Of a stretch of 64,000 nt of DNA, positions 53,798-62,345 are shown in pieces. Numbering within the stretch: position 1 is the stretch's first letter; every line of letters starts with the position of its first letter. The position numbers were made by a program, and so were the translations under genes. The stretch comes from Promethearchaeota archaeon (GTDB lineage Archaea > Asgardarchaeota > Lokiarchaeia > Sigyniarchaeales > SOKP01), in NCBI GenBank assembly GCA_019058365.1, contig JAHPZE010000002.1, positions 248,001 to 312,000 of the forward strand, given 5' to 3'. The notes beneath the pieces were generated by a model. It saw only the letters and a list, made by a program, of their open reading frames with translations. It made no database searches and was not told where the DNA came from.

Positions 53798-56700
53798 ATG
53801 AATCAAAATATAGATAATACGAGAGATACACCTAAAATTACATTAATTACAGCTTCTGTTTTTTTGAAATGGTTAACCGAAGGTATTCACGAGATTTATA
53901 GTCAATTTGGAAGGTTATTCGATTTTAAAATTTTTTTTCTTAATGATTTGGACTCAGGAAAAATATCAAAAGAGGAAGTTCAAGAAGCTATTTATCAATC
54001 TAAAGTTATGTTAATTGATATCCGAGGAAATTCTCCTACAGTTGAACTATTGGTAAAATCTTATGAAGAAATGGAAAAAAATCAACCAGAATTATTTGAT
54101 ACCAAAGAAATAATAGCATTAGTGGGAGGGAATAGCGAAATAAGAGGTTTAACAAAAATGGGGCCCTTTCAAGCCCGAAAAATACCTTCTCCTCAAAATA
54201 GGGAGTATAATATCGATGAAATACCAGATTTAACGAAAGCAGTAAGATTTGGACAAAGAATGACTGAGTTTTTGAAATTTTTAGGAAAAGTATTCCCTTT
54301 TAAAGTATTAAGACATGCGCGCTATTGGGTCATAATGATGGATTACTGGGTACATGGATTGGGAGGTATCGCTGAGAATCATAAATACATGCTCCTGTTT
54401 CTTTTAAAGCACTATTTAGGATATAAGAATATTAAGGTTCCCAAACCAAAAAAGATACCCTCTTTTGGCATTTATGATCCTCAATTGAATGAATATTTTA
54501 ATAATACTGAAGATTATTTTAGAAAAAAGCCAATAGACCATAATAAACAAACTATAGGAATATTTTTTTATGGAGGATTATACTTTGAACAATCTTTACC
54601 TATAGTAAAAGAATTTATGAAAAATTTCTCAGAATTTAATACTCTTCCTGTTTTTTCTGATGTTTTAACAAATGTAGAAGCTTATCAAGAATTATTTTTT
54701 AAAGGTGGAGTAAAATTAATAAGCGCTGTTATTAATCTTCAATATTTTCAGTTAAATGGGGGTCCTTTTGGTGGAAATACCTATATAACAAGGGATTTAT
54801 TTAAAAAATTAGATATCCCACAATTTAATCCAATTATACAATATGATATGTCTTTTGAGGAATATACTAAATCAAATGAAGGGATTAACCCCATTAACCA
54901 AGTGATTGCAATTGCAATGCCCGAATTAGATGGAAGAATAGAAATGATTACTGTTGGCAGTCTTAAAAATTTAGGATATTCTGATGATTTAAAATCCAAT
55001 ATTTTAGAAGTACAACCAATAATTGAAAATGTTAAATTCTATGCTCAAATGGTTAAAAAATGGTTATATTTGAGACTAAAAGAAAATTCTGAGAAAAAAC
55101 TAGCAATTATTATTTATAACTATCCTCCTGGGGAAGATAAAATAGGTAATGCTGCATATTTAGATGTGTCTGAGTCAATCAAGAATTTAATAGAAAAATT
55201 AATTAAAGAAGGATACAATACAGAAAAAATCCCTGAAAACAAAAATTTAATGGATTTATTTATTGATTTTGGTGCTGTAAATACACCAAAATATATGAAG
55301 ATCCAAAAATATAATGGACATAAAGTCTCTTTACAAGTCTATCTTAAATTCTTTAAAAATCTTCCTTTACATCTCCAAGATGAAATTATTGAATATTGGG
55401 GACCTCCACCCGGTAAGATTATGGTAGACAATTCACATCTCAAATTACCCATTATTCAATTTGGTAATATATATATTTGTCTACAACCCTCCAGAAGTAA
55501 AGTATCTGGAGATCCTAATGAATATCATAACAAGAATTTACCCCCTCATCATCAATATTTCGCTTTTTATCGTTATTTAGAAAATATTTTAAATATAGAT
55601 GCCATAATTCATGTTGGAACTCATGGGACTGAAGAATTTCTTCCAGGCAAGGAATGTGCTGGTTGGATTTATGATTTTAATTTAAACTTAATTAGTAGTA
55701 TACCAAATATTTACTATTATCATATTACAAATACTAGTGAATCAGCTATCGCTAAAAGAAGAAGTAATGCGATTATTATTAATCATGCTGGACCTTCATT
55801 CAAAAACGCGGGATTGTATCAAGAATTTGCTCAGTTAGAGTTATTAATATCTGAATATCAAAATACCAACCTTTCTTTTAGCCTTAAAACCCAAAAGAAC
55901 AATAGAATCGATGATCTCGAAAAAGAAATTAAATATTTAGCAAAAAATATGAATATTGATTACGAACATATAGCAGAGTTGGAAGATAAATTATATAGAT
56001 ATAAAGCTTCTGTAATTCCCATGGGGCTTCACATATTAGGAAAATCTTATTCTTCTCAACAAAAATTTGATCTAATTCGAATGATTTTATTACACTCAAC
56101 TGAAAAACCGGATTATGTTGAAGAATTTCTGTCATATTTTAAGAACAAAGAAAAAATTGATGTAAAAAAGGTTAAAAATTACTTAGACACTTTTTTTAAG
56201 AGTAATGCAAATCAATTGTCTTTTGAAGATATAAATCAAAAGTTAGTATCTGAATATAGTATAAGTGAAGAAATAAATCAATTAACAATAAAATGGATAT
56301 TGTCTTTAAAAAACAGAATTGAAAATTCTCTTGAATTAGACAATATCATCCATGCTCTGGAAGGAGGATATATTGAGCCAGGATTAGGAGGGGATCCAAT
56401 CCGTTCTCCTCATATTTATCCAACTGGAAAAAATTCATATGGTTTTGATCCACGGCTAATACCTAATTCTACTGCAATAAAACGAGGAAATGAAATAGCA
56501 GAAAAATTAATTCAAAATTACAAAACTAATAATAATGAGTGGCCCGAAACTGTTAGTGTAGTACTATGGGCCTTTGAAACTATGAAAACTGGGGGAGAGA
56601 CTATTGGGCAAATTTTTAATTATTTAGGAGTTAAATCCGTTAAAAATAAATCCATTTGGACCACTGAATTAGAAATCATACCTTTAGAAGAAATGAATCA

Positions 56701-57595
56701 TCCGAGAATCAATGTGATTATTACAATTTGTGGTATCTTTCGAGATACATTCCCTTATCATCTAGAATTAATTAATAAAGCAATTGAATTAGTAGCAGAG
56801 CTAGATGAAGATATTGAAAATAATTTTGTAAAAAAATCGATGTTTACATTGAAACAGAAAGGAGTAGAGAATATCGAAGCACGTGTATTTGGTCCACCTC
56901 CAGGAAAATATAATACAAATTTAACAGAGATAATAGCAGCTGGAAAGTGGGATGATGAGACAGAATTGGCAGAAGATTACCTTAAAAATATGAGTTTTGC
57001 ATATATGAAGAACCAGAAAGTAAGACAATTAGAAAAGAATTTTAGATTAAATATTAATGAAATTAAATTAATGAGTCAAATAAGAGATTCGAGTGAATAT
57101 CAAATAACAGACTTAGATCACTACTATGAGTTTACTGGAGGATTAGCTCGTACATACAAACAAATTAATGGAAAAGACGCAAATGTTTATATAGCAGATT
57201 CTTCTAGTAAAGAAATTAAAATAAATACTTTAAGGGAAAGCATTAAAGAAGGCGCGATAACGCGTTCGTTGAATCCTAAATGGATTAATGGTTTATTAAA
57301 GCATAAGTATCATGGCGGTCAAAAAATAGCTGAAAGAGTAGAAAACTTTCTTGGCTTATCTGCTACAACTCATGAAGTAGATAACTGGATTTGGGATAAA
57401 GCATATAATCAATATATAGAAAACGAAGAATTGAGGGAACGTTTAAAGGATAATAACAGGTTTGCAATGATGGACATAATAAAAAATATGCTTCAAGCTA
57501 ATAACAGAGGTTATTGGGATGCTAATGAAGAACAAATAAATAATTTGAAAAAAATTTATCTTGAAATAGAAAATTGGGTTGAATTAAAGTACTAA
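53798..57595 (+). CDS. cobN: CobN/ChlH-type chelatase large subunit
   Basis: At about 1265 residues it has the family length. Recognisable blocks are YWVHGLGGIAENHKYMLLFL, VHGTHGTEEFLPGKECAG (HVGTHGTEE), WGPPPGKIMVD, EGGYIEPGLGGDPIRSPHIYPTGKNSYGFDP and ARVFGPPPGKYNT. These hold the ring- and metal-binding His and Glu residues. It is the ring-binding subunit partnered by the ChlI-ChlD gene just upstream. Archaeal CobN usually serves B12 synthesis, but other tetrapyrroles are possible. ATG 53798 is preferred over TTG 53792. Confidence 0.92.
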   Translation: MNQNIDNTRDTPKITLITASVFLKWLTEGIHEIYSQFGRLFDFKIFFLNDLDSGKISKEEVQEAIYQSKVMLIDIRGNSPTVELLVKSYEEMEKNQPELFDTKEIIALVGGNSEIRGLTKMGPFQARKIPSPQNREYNIDEIPDLTKAVRFGQRMTEFLKFLGKVFPFKVLRHARYWVIMMDYWVHGLGGIAENHKYMLLFLLKHYLGYKNIKVPKPKKIPSFGIYDPQLNEYFNNTEDYFRKKPIDHNKQTIGIFFYGGLYFEQSLPIVKEFMKNFSEFNTLPVFSDVLTNVEAYQELFFKGGVKLISAVINLQYFQLNGGPFGGNTYITRDLFKKLDIPQFNPIIQYDMSFEEYTKSNEGINPINQVIAIAMPELDGRIEMITVGSLKNLGYSDDLKSNILEVQPIIENVKFYAQMVKKWLYLRLKENSEKKLAIIIYNYPPGEDKIGNAAYLDVSESIKNLIEKLIKEGYNTEKIPENKNLMDLFIDFGAVNTPKYMKIQKYNGHKVSLQVYLKFFKNLPLHLQDEIIEYWGPPPGKIMVDNSHLKLPIIQFGNIYICLQPSRSKVSGDPNEYHNKNLPPHHQYFAFYRYLENILNIDAIIHVGTHGTEEFLPGKECAGWIYDFNLNLISSIPNIYYYHITNTSESAIAKRRSNAIIINHAGPSFKNAGLYQEFAQLELLISEYQNTNLSFSLKTQKNNRIDDLEKEIKYLAKNMNIDYEHIAELEDKLYRYKASVIPMGLHILGKSYSSQQKFDLIRMILLHSTEKPDYVEEFLSYFKNKEKIDVKKVKNYLDTFFKSNANQLSFEDINQKLVSEYSISEEINQLTIKWILSLKNRIENSLELDNIIHALEGGYIEPGLGGDPIRSPHIYPTGKNSYGFDPRLIPNSTAIKRGNEIAEKLIQNYKTNNNEWPETVSVVLWAFETMKTGGETIGQIFNYLGVKSVKNKSIWTTELEIIPLEEMNHPRINVIITICGIFRDTFPYHLELINKAIELVAELDEDIENNFVKKSMFTLKQKGVENIEARVFGPPPGKYNTNLTEIIAAGKWDDETELAEDYLKNMSFAYMKNQKVRQLEKNFRLNINEIKLMSQIRDSSEYQITDLDHYYEFTGGLARTYKQINGKDANVYIADSSSKEIKINTLRESIKEGAITRSLNPKWINGLLKHKYHGGQKIAERVENFLGLSATTHEVDNWIWDKAYNQYIENEELRERLKDNNRFAMMDIIKNMLQANNRGYWDANEEQINNLKKIYLEIENWVELKY

Positions 57596-57614
57596 TTTAT
57601 CTAAATTATTGATA

Positions 57615-58526
57615 TTATACTAAATGATGAAATTCTTCAGCATTAATAATGACTTCTTTTAAAATTTGAAAGTTTTTATCCTCTCCATGAATTAAAAATA
57701 TCTTATTTTTGATTGGAATTGCTGCTTCTTTTCCGATTAAAACCCATTCTTCTTTAATTAAATTTCTAACTATTGAACCTTCTTTAAATTTAATATAAAC
57801 TAATGCTCCTAAAAAACCATTAAATTTAGTTTCTTCAAGTTTCACATCTTCAAAGTCGGGAATTTCATTATTTTTACCTTCATTTTTAATCTCATATTCA
57901 GTTTTACTCAATAGCAAATTTAAATTAGCTTGAATTAAATTAATATCATTCTCTATATTTCTTTTATAATTGTACTCGAAAATGATAAGACCACATTCCT
58001 GTGTAAATGTTCCTTTATGACCTATCAGTTCATAATCATATACTATTCGACCTAAAGATTCTGAATGTTCGATAACTTCTGATTTTACTTTCCATCTCTT
58101 TGAAATAAGAGGTTCTATGTATTTTTGAGAACCAGGATGGATGGTATCAATCGTTAACTCTTTTTTTTCTTGATATAGTTTATCTAGAGTATCGCCAATA
58201 TACAACCTCTTTTGTTTTAGGTTCTCAATCTTTCCTTCCAGATTAACTAATATTTCATTAAAAATTTCCAAGGGGGGTTTAGCTATAAATTTCATCCTTC
58301 GAGGTTGTTTTCTTATTTCTAAAACCTCAATCCAACCTTTATCACTCAGTTTTTCTAATATTCCATATAATGTTGTTCGTGCAATTTGAAGATTATATTT
58401 TAATCTTCCTACCATATCGCCATTGTGCCCTCTTTCAACTAATGCTAAATAGACTATAGCTTCGTCAGCAGTTAAACCAAAATCTTGTAAATCTTGAATA
58501 TATATTTCTTTTTCCTTATCTTTCAT
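57615..58526 (-). CDS. TrmB-family transcriptional regulator
   Basis: The N-terminal winged helix (DFGLTADEAIVYLALVERGHNGDMVGRLKYNLQIARTTLYGILEKLSDKGWIEVL) is typical of TrmB proteins, followed by a coiled coil (EILVNLEGKIENLKQKRLYIGDTLDKLYQEKKE). The C-terminal 150 residues form a sensor with CGLIIFEYN and FLGALVYIKFKEGS, shared with the regulator at 62346. It is divergent from the methyltransferase at 58665 and probably controls it. Confidence 0.8.
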   Translation of the reverse strand: MKDKEKEIYIQDLQDFGLTADEAIVYLALVERGHNGDMVGRLKYNLQIARTTLYGILEKLSDKGWIEVLEIRKQPRRMKFIAKPPLEIFNEILVNLEGKIENLKQKRLYIGDTLDKLYQEKKELTIDTIHPGSQKYIEPLISKRWKVKSEVIEHSESLGRIVYDYELIGHKGTFTQECGLIIFEYNYKRNIENDINLIQANLNLLLSKTEYEIKNEGKNNEIPDFEDVKLEETKFNGFLGALVYIKFKEGSIVRNLIKEEWVLIGKEAAIPIKNKIFLIHGEDKNFQILKEVIINAEEFHHLV

Positions 58527-58580
58527 ACTTTTTCATAAATTATATAATAATTAATTAACATTTTTTATTATATAAATATG

Positions 58581-58626
58581 TTGTCGAGAAAGGACGACAA
58601 TAAGAATTTATTTAAATAGAATTCTT
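58581..58626. promoter_or_regulatory. Two inverted repeats in the TrmB / methyltransferase promoter
   Basis: TTGTCG (58581-58586) and CGACAA (58595-58600) form a perfect inverted repeat with an 8-base spacer, GC-richer than the surroundings. Next to it AAGAATT (58602) and AATTCTT (58620) flank a TATTTAAATA core, which looks like a TATA box set in a palindrome. The pair suits an operator plus promoter for the divergent TrmB gene and the methyltransferase. Confidence 0.5.
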
Positions 58627-58664
58627 ATTTTTGTTTATTTAGATAATTTAAAAATTGAAATAAG

Positions 58665-59366
58665 ATGATAATTGTGAGTAAAAGTAAAAAAATATGTGAA
58701 AGAATCCCTGAGGGTGAAGCAATATTAGATCAGATTGACTTCACAACAGAAGAATATAGTGAAGCATGCAGAAAAATGGAAGGAGAATATCGGCGTTTGA
58801 TAAATTTCATATTTAAAAAACTTGATATTAAAGAAAATTCAAAAATTTTAGAGATCGGGCCAGGACCAGGATGGATTGGAATTATGATGGCAAAACAAGA
58901 TCCTTCACTGACAATAATTGGAATTGAACTTTCTAAAGATATGATGCGTGTAGCTAATAAAAACATAAGAAAGGAAGATATTGATGATCGAATTTCTTAT
59001 ATTCACGGAAATGCTGAAAATATGTATCAATTTTTAGATAATACATTCGATGTTGTTTTTGGAAATGGTACCCTTCATCATTGGGAAAATCCTATAAATG
59101 TATTTAATGAGATTTTTAGAGTTCTGAAACCAGATGGTGTTTTTTGTATTTCTGATGGTCGACGAGATATAAGATTAGGAGCAAAAGTAATTTTTCATAC
59201 AATGAAATGGTTTATCCCTAAATTTATGAGAATTGGTTGGAAAACTTCAATAAATGCGGGATACACACCCGAAGAATTAACAGAAATATTAGATCAATCA
59301 AATCTAAAAGAAAATTATGAATTAAAAGCTGATCTTTTTGATATATTAGTTTATAATAAAACTTAA
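58665..59366 (+). CDS. Class I SAM-dependent methyltransferase
   Basis: Motif I is ILEIGPGPGWIGIMMA, with IIGIELSKDMMRVA as motif II and FDVVFGNGTLHHWENP as motif IV, giving a UbiE-like fold. The substrate cannot be told. It is the first gene of the rightward set, 20 bases before an AbrB-type gene, and divergent from the TrmB regulator. Confidence 0.85.
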   Translation: MIIVSKSKKICERIPEGEAILDQIDFTTEEYSEACRKMEGEYRRLINFIFKKLDIKENSKILEIGPGPGWIGIMMAKQDPSLTIIGIELSKDMMRVANKNIRKEDIDDRISYIHGNAENMYQFLDNTFDVVFGNGTLHHWENPINVFNEIFRVLKPDGVFCISDGRRDIRLGAKVIFHTMKWFIPKFMRIGWKTSINAGYTPEELTEILDQSNLKENYELKADLFDILVYNKT

Positions 59367-59386
59367 TATAAGAAAGGGAAGAATTA

Positions 59387-59854
59387 ATGCCACAAATTGC
59401 AAAGGGAGGAAAATATTTATTTGGATGGTCAAGAGTAGGAAATCAAGGTAAAATTAACATTCCTCCCGAAGCTTTTAATGAGTATAATTTAAAACTGGAT
59501 AAATATGCCATCTTATTTTCAGGTAGTAAAACTTCAGGTGGATTTGGATTAAGTTCTGTGAGGATTTTAAAAAATTCCATCATGAAAGAATTAATAGACA
59601 AATATACTTCACTAGCCAATTATAAGATACCTGAGGGAGAGGTTATCGAATTTAAAAATAAAAAATACTGTTGGGTAGCAATCCAAAAAGATAGAAGTAT
59701 AAATCTATCAGAAAAGACTTTAAATGCGTTTGGAATTAAGAAAAACGATAATTTGCTCTCCGGAAGAGGTAGCCATTTAGCTATCGGATTTATCGCAAAA
59801 GGACCAATATTTAAAGAAGCAAAAAAATATCCTGAAATTGAATTTTTTGAATGA
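59387..59854 (+). CDS. AbrB-like protein with two swapped-hairpin domains
   Basis: Two AbrB-like halves are seen: GWSRVGNQGKINIPPEAFNEYNLKLDKYAILFSG (12-45) and WVAIQKDRSINLSEKTLNAFGIKKNDNLLSG (95-125). The second is more diverged. Such proteins bind DNA as swapped-hairpin dimers. Phrases such as LAIGFIAKGPI recur in the paralogue downstream. It is co-transcribed with the methyltransferase before it. Confidence 0.72.
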   Translation: MPQIAKGGKYLFGWSRVGNQGKINIPPEAFNEYNLKLDKYAILFSGSKTSGGFGLSSVRILKNSIMKELIDKYTSLANYKIPEGEVIEFKNKKYCWVAIQKDRSINLSEKTLNAFGIKKNDNLLSGRGSHLAIGFIAKGPIFKEAKKYPEIEFFE

Positions 59855-59886
59855 AGATAGTCGTTATATTTAAATAGTATGATTCG

Positions 59887-59925
59887 TATGATCATATTAA
59901 TATGATCATACCTATATGATCATAT
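59887..59925. promoter_or_regulatory. Tandem palindromic operators before the second AbrB gene
   Basis: Positions 59887-59910 are a perfect 24-base palindrome built on two TATGATCATA units, and 59914-59925 is a second perfect palindrome (ATATGATCATAT). An outer GATTC (59881) and GAATC (59931) enclose both. A TATA-like TTATATTTAAATA lies at about 59865-59877, so the palindromes cover the expected transcription start. They end 15 bases before GGTG. This is very probably an autoregulatory operator. Confidence 0.75.
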
Positions 59926-59943
59926 CAATATGAATCTTAAAAG

Positions 59944-60402
59944 GTGATTAAAATAACTGAATTTCCTGGTAAAAAAGGAAAATATTTTTTTGGCTCAGTA
60001 AAGGTTGGGGAACGCGGTCAAATTGTTATTCCCCTTAAAGCTAGAGAAGTTTTTGGAATTGAAGCTAAAGATGAAGTATATATTGCTGGAGAATTAAATA
60101 AAGGATTAGGTTTAGCTAAAAGTTTGGATATCGATATAAAAGAGTTAGAAAAACATGAACATTATTTTGGTACTGCTAAAGTTGGTGAGCGAGGACAGAT
60201 TGTTATTCCACAAGAAGCTCGAGAAATCTTTAAAATAAACTCTGGAGATTTAATCCTAATATTTGGAGATATTAAAAAAGGAATTGCCTTTACGAAAGCA
60301 ACAAAATTGAAAAATTTTGCTATAAAGCTATTTCAATCATTCTTAGGAGGCTTCGAGGATATTCAGGAAAACAATAGAGGTGATTTTAATGAAGAAGAAT
60401 AA
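59944..60402 (+). CDS. Two-domain AbrB-type transcriptional regulator
   Basis: Two near-identical AbrB domains: VKVGERGQIVIPLKAREVFGIEAKDEV and AKVGERGQIVIPQEAREIFKINSGDL. Their close match implies a recent internal duplication. It should bind the palindromes directly upstream and repress itself and the two methyltransferase genes that follow. Its GTG start is again inside GGTG (59943-59946). The C-terminus is acidic and overlaps the next gene. Confidence 0.85.
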   Translation: MIKITEFPGKKGKYFFGSVKVGERGQIVIPLKAREVFGIEAKDEVYIAGELNKGLGLAKSLDIDIKELEKHEHYFGTAKVGERGQIVIPQEAREIFKINSGDLILIFGDIKKGIAFTKATKLKNFAIKLFQSFLGGFEDIQENNRGDFNEEE

Positions 60403-60922
60403 AAATCAATCAAATATTGATTTTAGATTTATGTCATTTTTCTTTAAAATTCGTGATAAAATTCACCCTCCTATAGAAAAAATTATAAAAGCCAACATTA
60501 AACAAGGAGATATAGTTTTAGATTATGGTTGCGGATCAGGAAGTTATTCAATAGCTGCTGTTGAGATAGTAGGATCAAATGGGAAAATTTTTGCTGCAGA
60601 TATTCATCCATTAGCATTGGAGAAAGTCAGAAAAAAAGCTGAAAAAAAAGGTTGTACTAATATTGAAACAATTCAAACCGATTGTGCTACTGGATTAGAT
60701 AATGAATATATTGATAAAGTAATTTGTTTTGATGTATTTCATGACATCCCTCATAAAAATGATCTATTAAAAGAATTTCATCGAGTTTTAAAATCAAAAT
60801 CAATACTTTCCTTTGATGATCATCATATGAATGAAGATGAGATAATAGATTGCATCACTTCCAAAGGGCTCTTTAAATTAGTTGAAAAGAAGGATCAACA
60901 ATATAATTTTATTAAAATCTAG
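60389..60922 (+). CDS. Class I SAM-dependent methyltransferase
   Basis: Motif I is IVLDYGCGSGSYSIAAVEIVG, then IFAADIHPLALEKVRKKAE and IDKVICFDVFHDIPHKNDLLKEFHRVLK. It is a short protein of 178 residues. ATG 60389 follows GGTGAT by five bases, inside the end of the AbrB gene, so the two are translationally coupled. It is similar to the protein at 61713. Confidence 0.85.
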   Translation: MKKNKNQSNIDFRFMSFFFKIRDKIHPPIEKIIKANIKQGDIVLDYGCGSGSYSIAAVEIVGSNGKIFAADIHPLALEKVRKKAEKKGCTNIETIQTDCATGLDNEYIDKVICFDVFHDIPHKNDLLKEFHRVLKSKSILSFDDHHMNEDEIIDCITSKGLFKLVEKKDQQYNFIKI

Positions 60923-60934
60923 GTGGAAACAAAA

Positions 60935-61705
60935 ATGGAAGATAAACCTAAATATGGATGGTATGTGAAGGATCTAATTATTGGATTCAATATCATAGGA
61001 TTAATAGGATTATCTGCTTTTATTTACGGATTTTTAATAGACGGTATAGCACAAATATTTCTAATAATTTCAGGATTAGCTGTTGTTTTGGTATTTTTAT
61101 GGCCAGGTATCGGAATGATAATACTGAATCTATATTTATTACGAAAAATACCTAAAATAGATTTAATTGCTAGAATGAAAGCATTAGATGAAATAAGTAA
61201 TCCACAGATTTTAGATGTTGGATGTGGAACTGGAAGAACAGCAATTAAGATTGCTAAGGCATTAAAAAATGGAGGACATTTATTTGGAATTGATATTTAT
61301 TCGAAAATGGCAATTTCAGGAAACAGTTTAGATACTGTACAAAATAATGCTATAGTTGAAAAAGTGGAAGAAAGAACTACGTTTAAAAATGGTTCTGCTA
61401 TAGACATCCCTTTTGAAAACAATAGTTTCGATATTGTTAATGTTTCTTCAGTACTCCATGAAATACATGATCCAAACGGGCAAGATAAAGCAATGAAAGA
61501 GCTTTATCGAGTTTTAAAACCGGGTGGATATCTTTACTTGAGTGAATGGAACCGAACGTCATGGCAATTAATAGCATTTAGTGGGTTGTGTTGCTTTGTT
61601 TTTAAGCATAAGGATTACTGGGAGAAATTACTCAAAGAAAATAAATTTAAGAATATAATATATGAGAACATCACAGGTTTTGGAATTTTTACCGTAAGAA
61701 AATAA
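60935..61705 (+). CDS. Membrane-anchored SAM-dependent methyltransferase
   Basis: Two hydrophobic segments at the N-terminus (IGFNIIGLIGLSAFIYGFLI and AQIFLIISGLAVVLVFLWPG) anchor a methyltransferase with ILDVGCGTGRTAIKIAKAL, LFGIDIYSKMAISGN and FDIVNVSSVLHEIHDP. A lipid or membrane substrate is likely. AGGTGG lies 8 bases before the ATG at 60935. It is the last gene of the rightward set, convergent with the methyltransferase at 61713. Confidence 0.85.
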   Translation: MEDKPKYGWYVKDLIIGFNIIGLIGLSAFIYGFLIDGIAQIFLIISGLAVVLVFLWPGIGMIILNLYLLRKIPKIDLIARMKALDEISNPQILDVGCGTGRTAIKIAKALKNGGHLFGIDIYSKMAISGNSLDTVQNNAIVEKVEERTTFKNGSAIDIPFENNSFDIVNVSSVLHEIHDPNGQDKAMKELYRVLKPGGYLYLSEWNRTSWQLIAFSGLCCFVFKHKDYWEKLLKENKFKNIIYENITGFGIFTVRK

Positions 61706-61712
61706 ATTTTTT

Positions 61713-62255
61713 TTATTCTATTTTTTTATTTTTAAAAATAATACCTTCTTCAATCCAACTCCAATGTAACATTGGTCGTCTAAATTCTCCTTCAAATTCA
61801 AAACTAGATTTTTTTATCTGTTCTTGGACTTTATTTAATTGAATTCCATAAGAACCTATATGAGTAGCATGATAAGATAAAAATCCGGATTTATCTTTTA
61901 AAACTCGATGTATTTCATTTAATAATTTGATTCTATCTTCTTTATCGAGTAAATGATACACATCATACATTAACACAACATCTATAAAATTGTTCTTCAA
62001 TGGAATCGATATTTTTTTCAAAGTCTTTATGATTTCAATATTCTTAATATTTTGAGACTTAATTTTATTAGATAATTCCTCTAAATGATCTTCATCGTAA
62101 TCAAGAGCATAAATTTTACCAGTATTTCCTATAATTCGCGAAGCAATTATTGAATATACTCCTGTTCCACATCCAAAATCTAAGATTTTTTGTCCACTTT
62201 TAATTCCAAATTCTCTAAGTATGCTTTCTCCCTTTGAATTTAACCATTCTTCCAT
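61713..62255 (-). CDS. Class I SAM-dependent methyltransferase
   Basis: The 180-residue protein has ILDFGCGTGVYSIIASRIIGNTGKIYALDYDEDHLEELSNKI and VVLMYDVYHLLDKEDRIKLLNEIHRVLK. It is paralogous to the protein at 60389, with the same order of motifs. It is transcribed with, or just after, the roadblock-TrmB gene on the minus strand. Substrate unknown. Confidence 0.85.
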   Translation of the reverse strand: MEEWLNSKGESILREFGIKSGQKILDFGCGTGVYSIIASRIIGNTGKIYALDYDEDHLEELSNKIKSQNIKNIEIIKTLKKISIPLKNNFIDVVLMYDVYHLLDKEDRIKLLNEIHRVLKDKSGFLSYHATHIGSYGIQLNKVQEQIKKSSFEFEGEFRRPMLHWSWIEEGIIFKNKKIE

Positions 62256-62345
62256 GTTTATTTCTACTTTTTATTATTTATTAAAATAAAGGATATGAAA
62301 AATTTCTATAATAAGAAAGAATTGTGAAAAACATAAAAATAGCCT

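Noticed and set aside
59881..59940. CRISPR-like or mobile-element repeat
   Set aside because: The repeats are short palindromes confined to one promoter, with no spacers, flanking transposase or target duplication.
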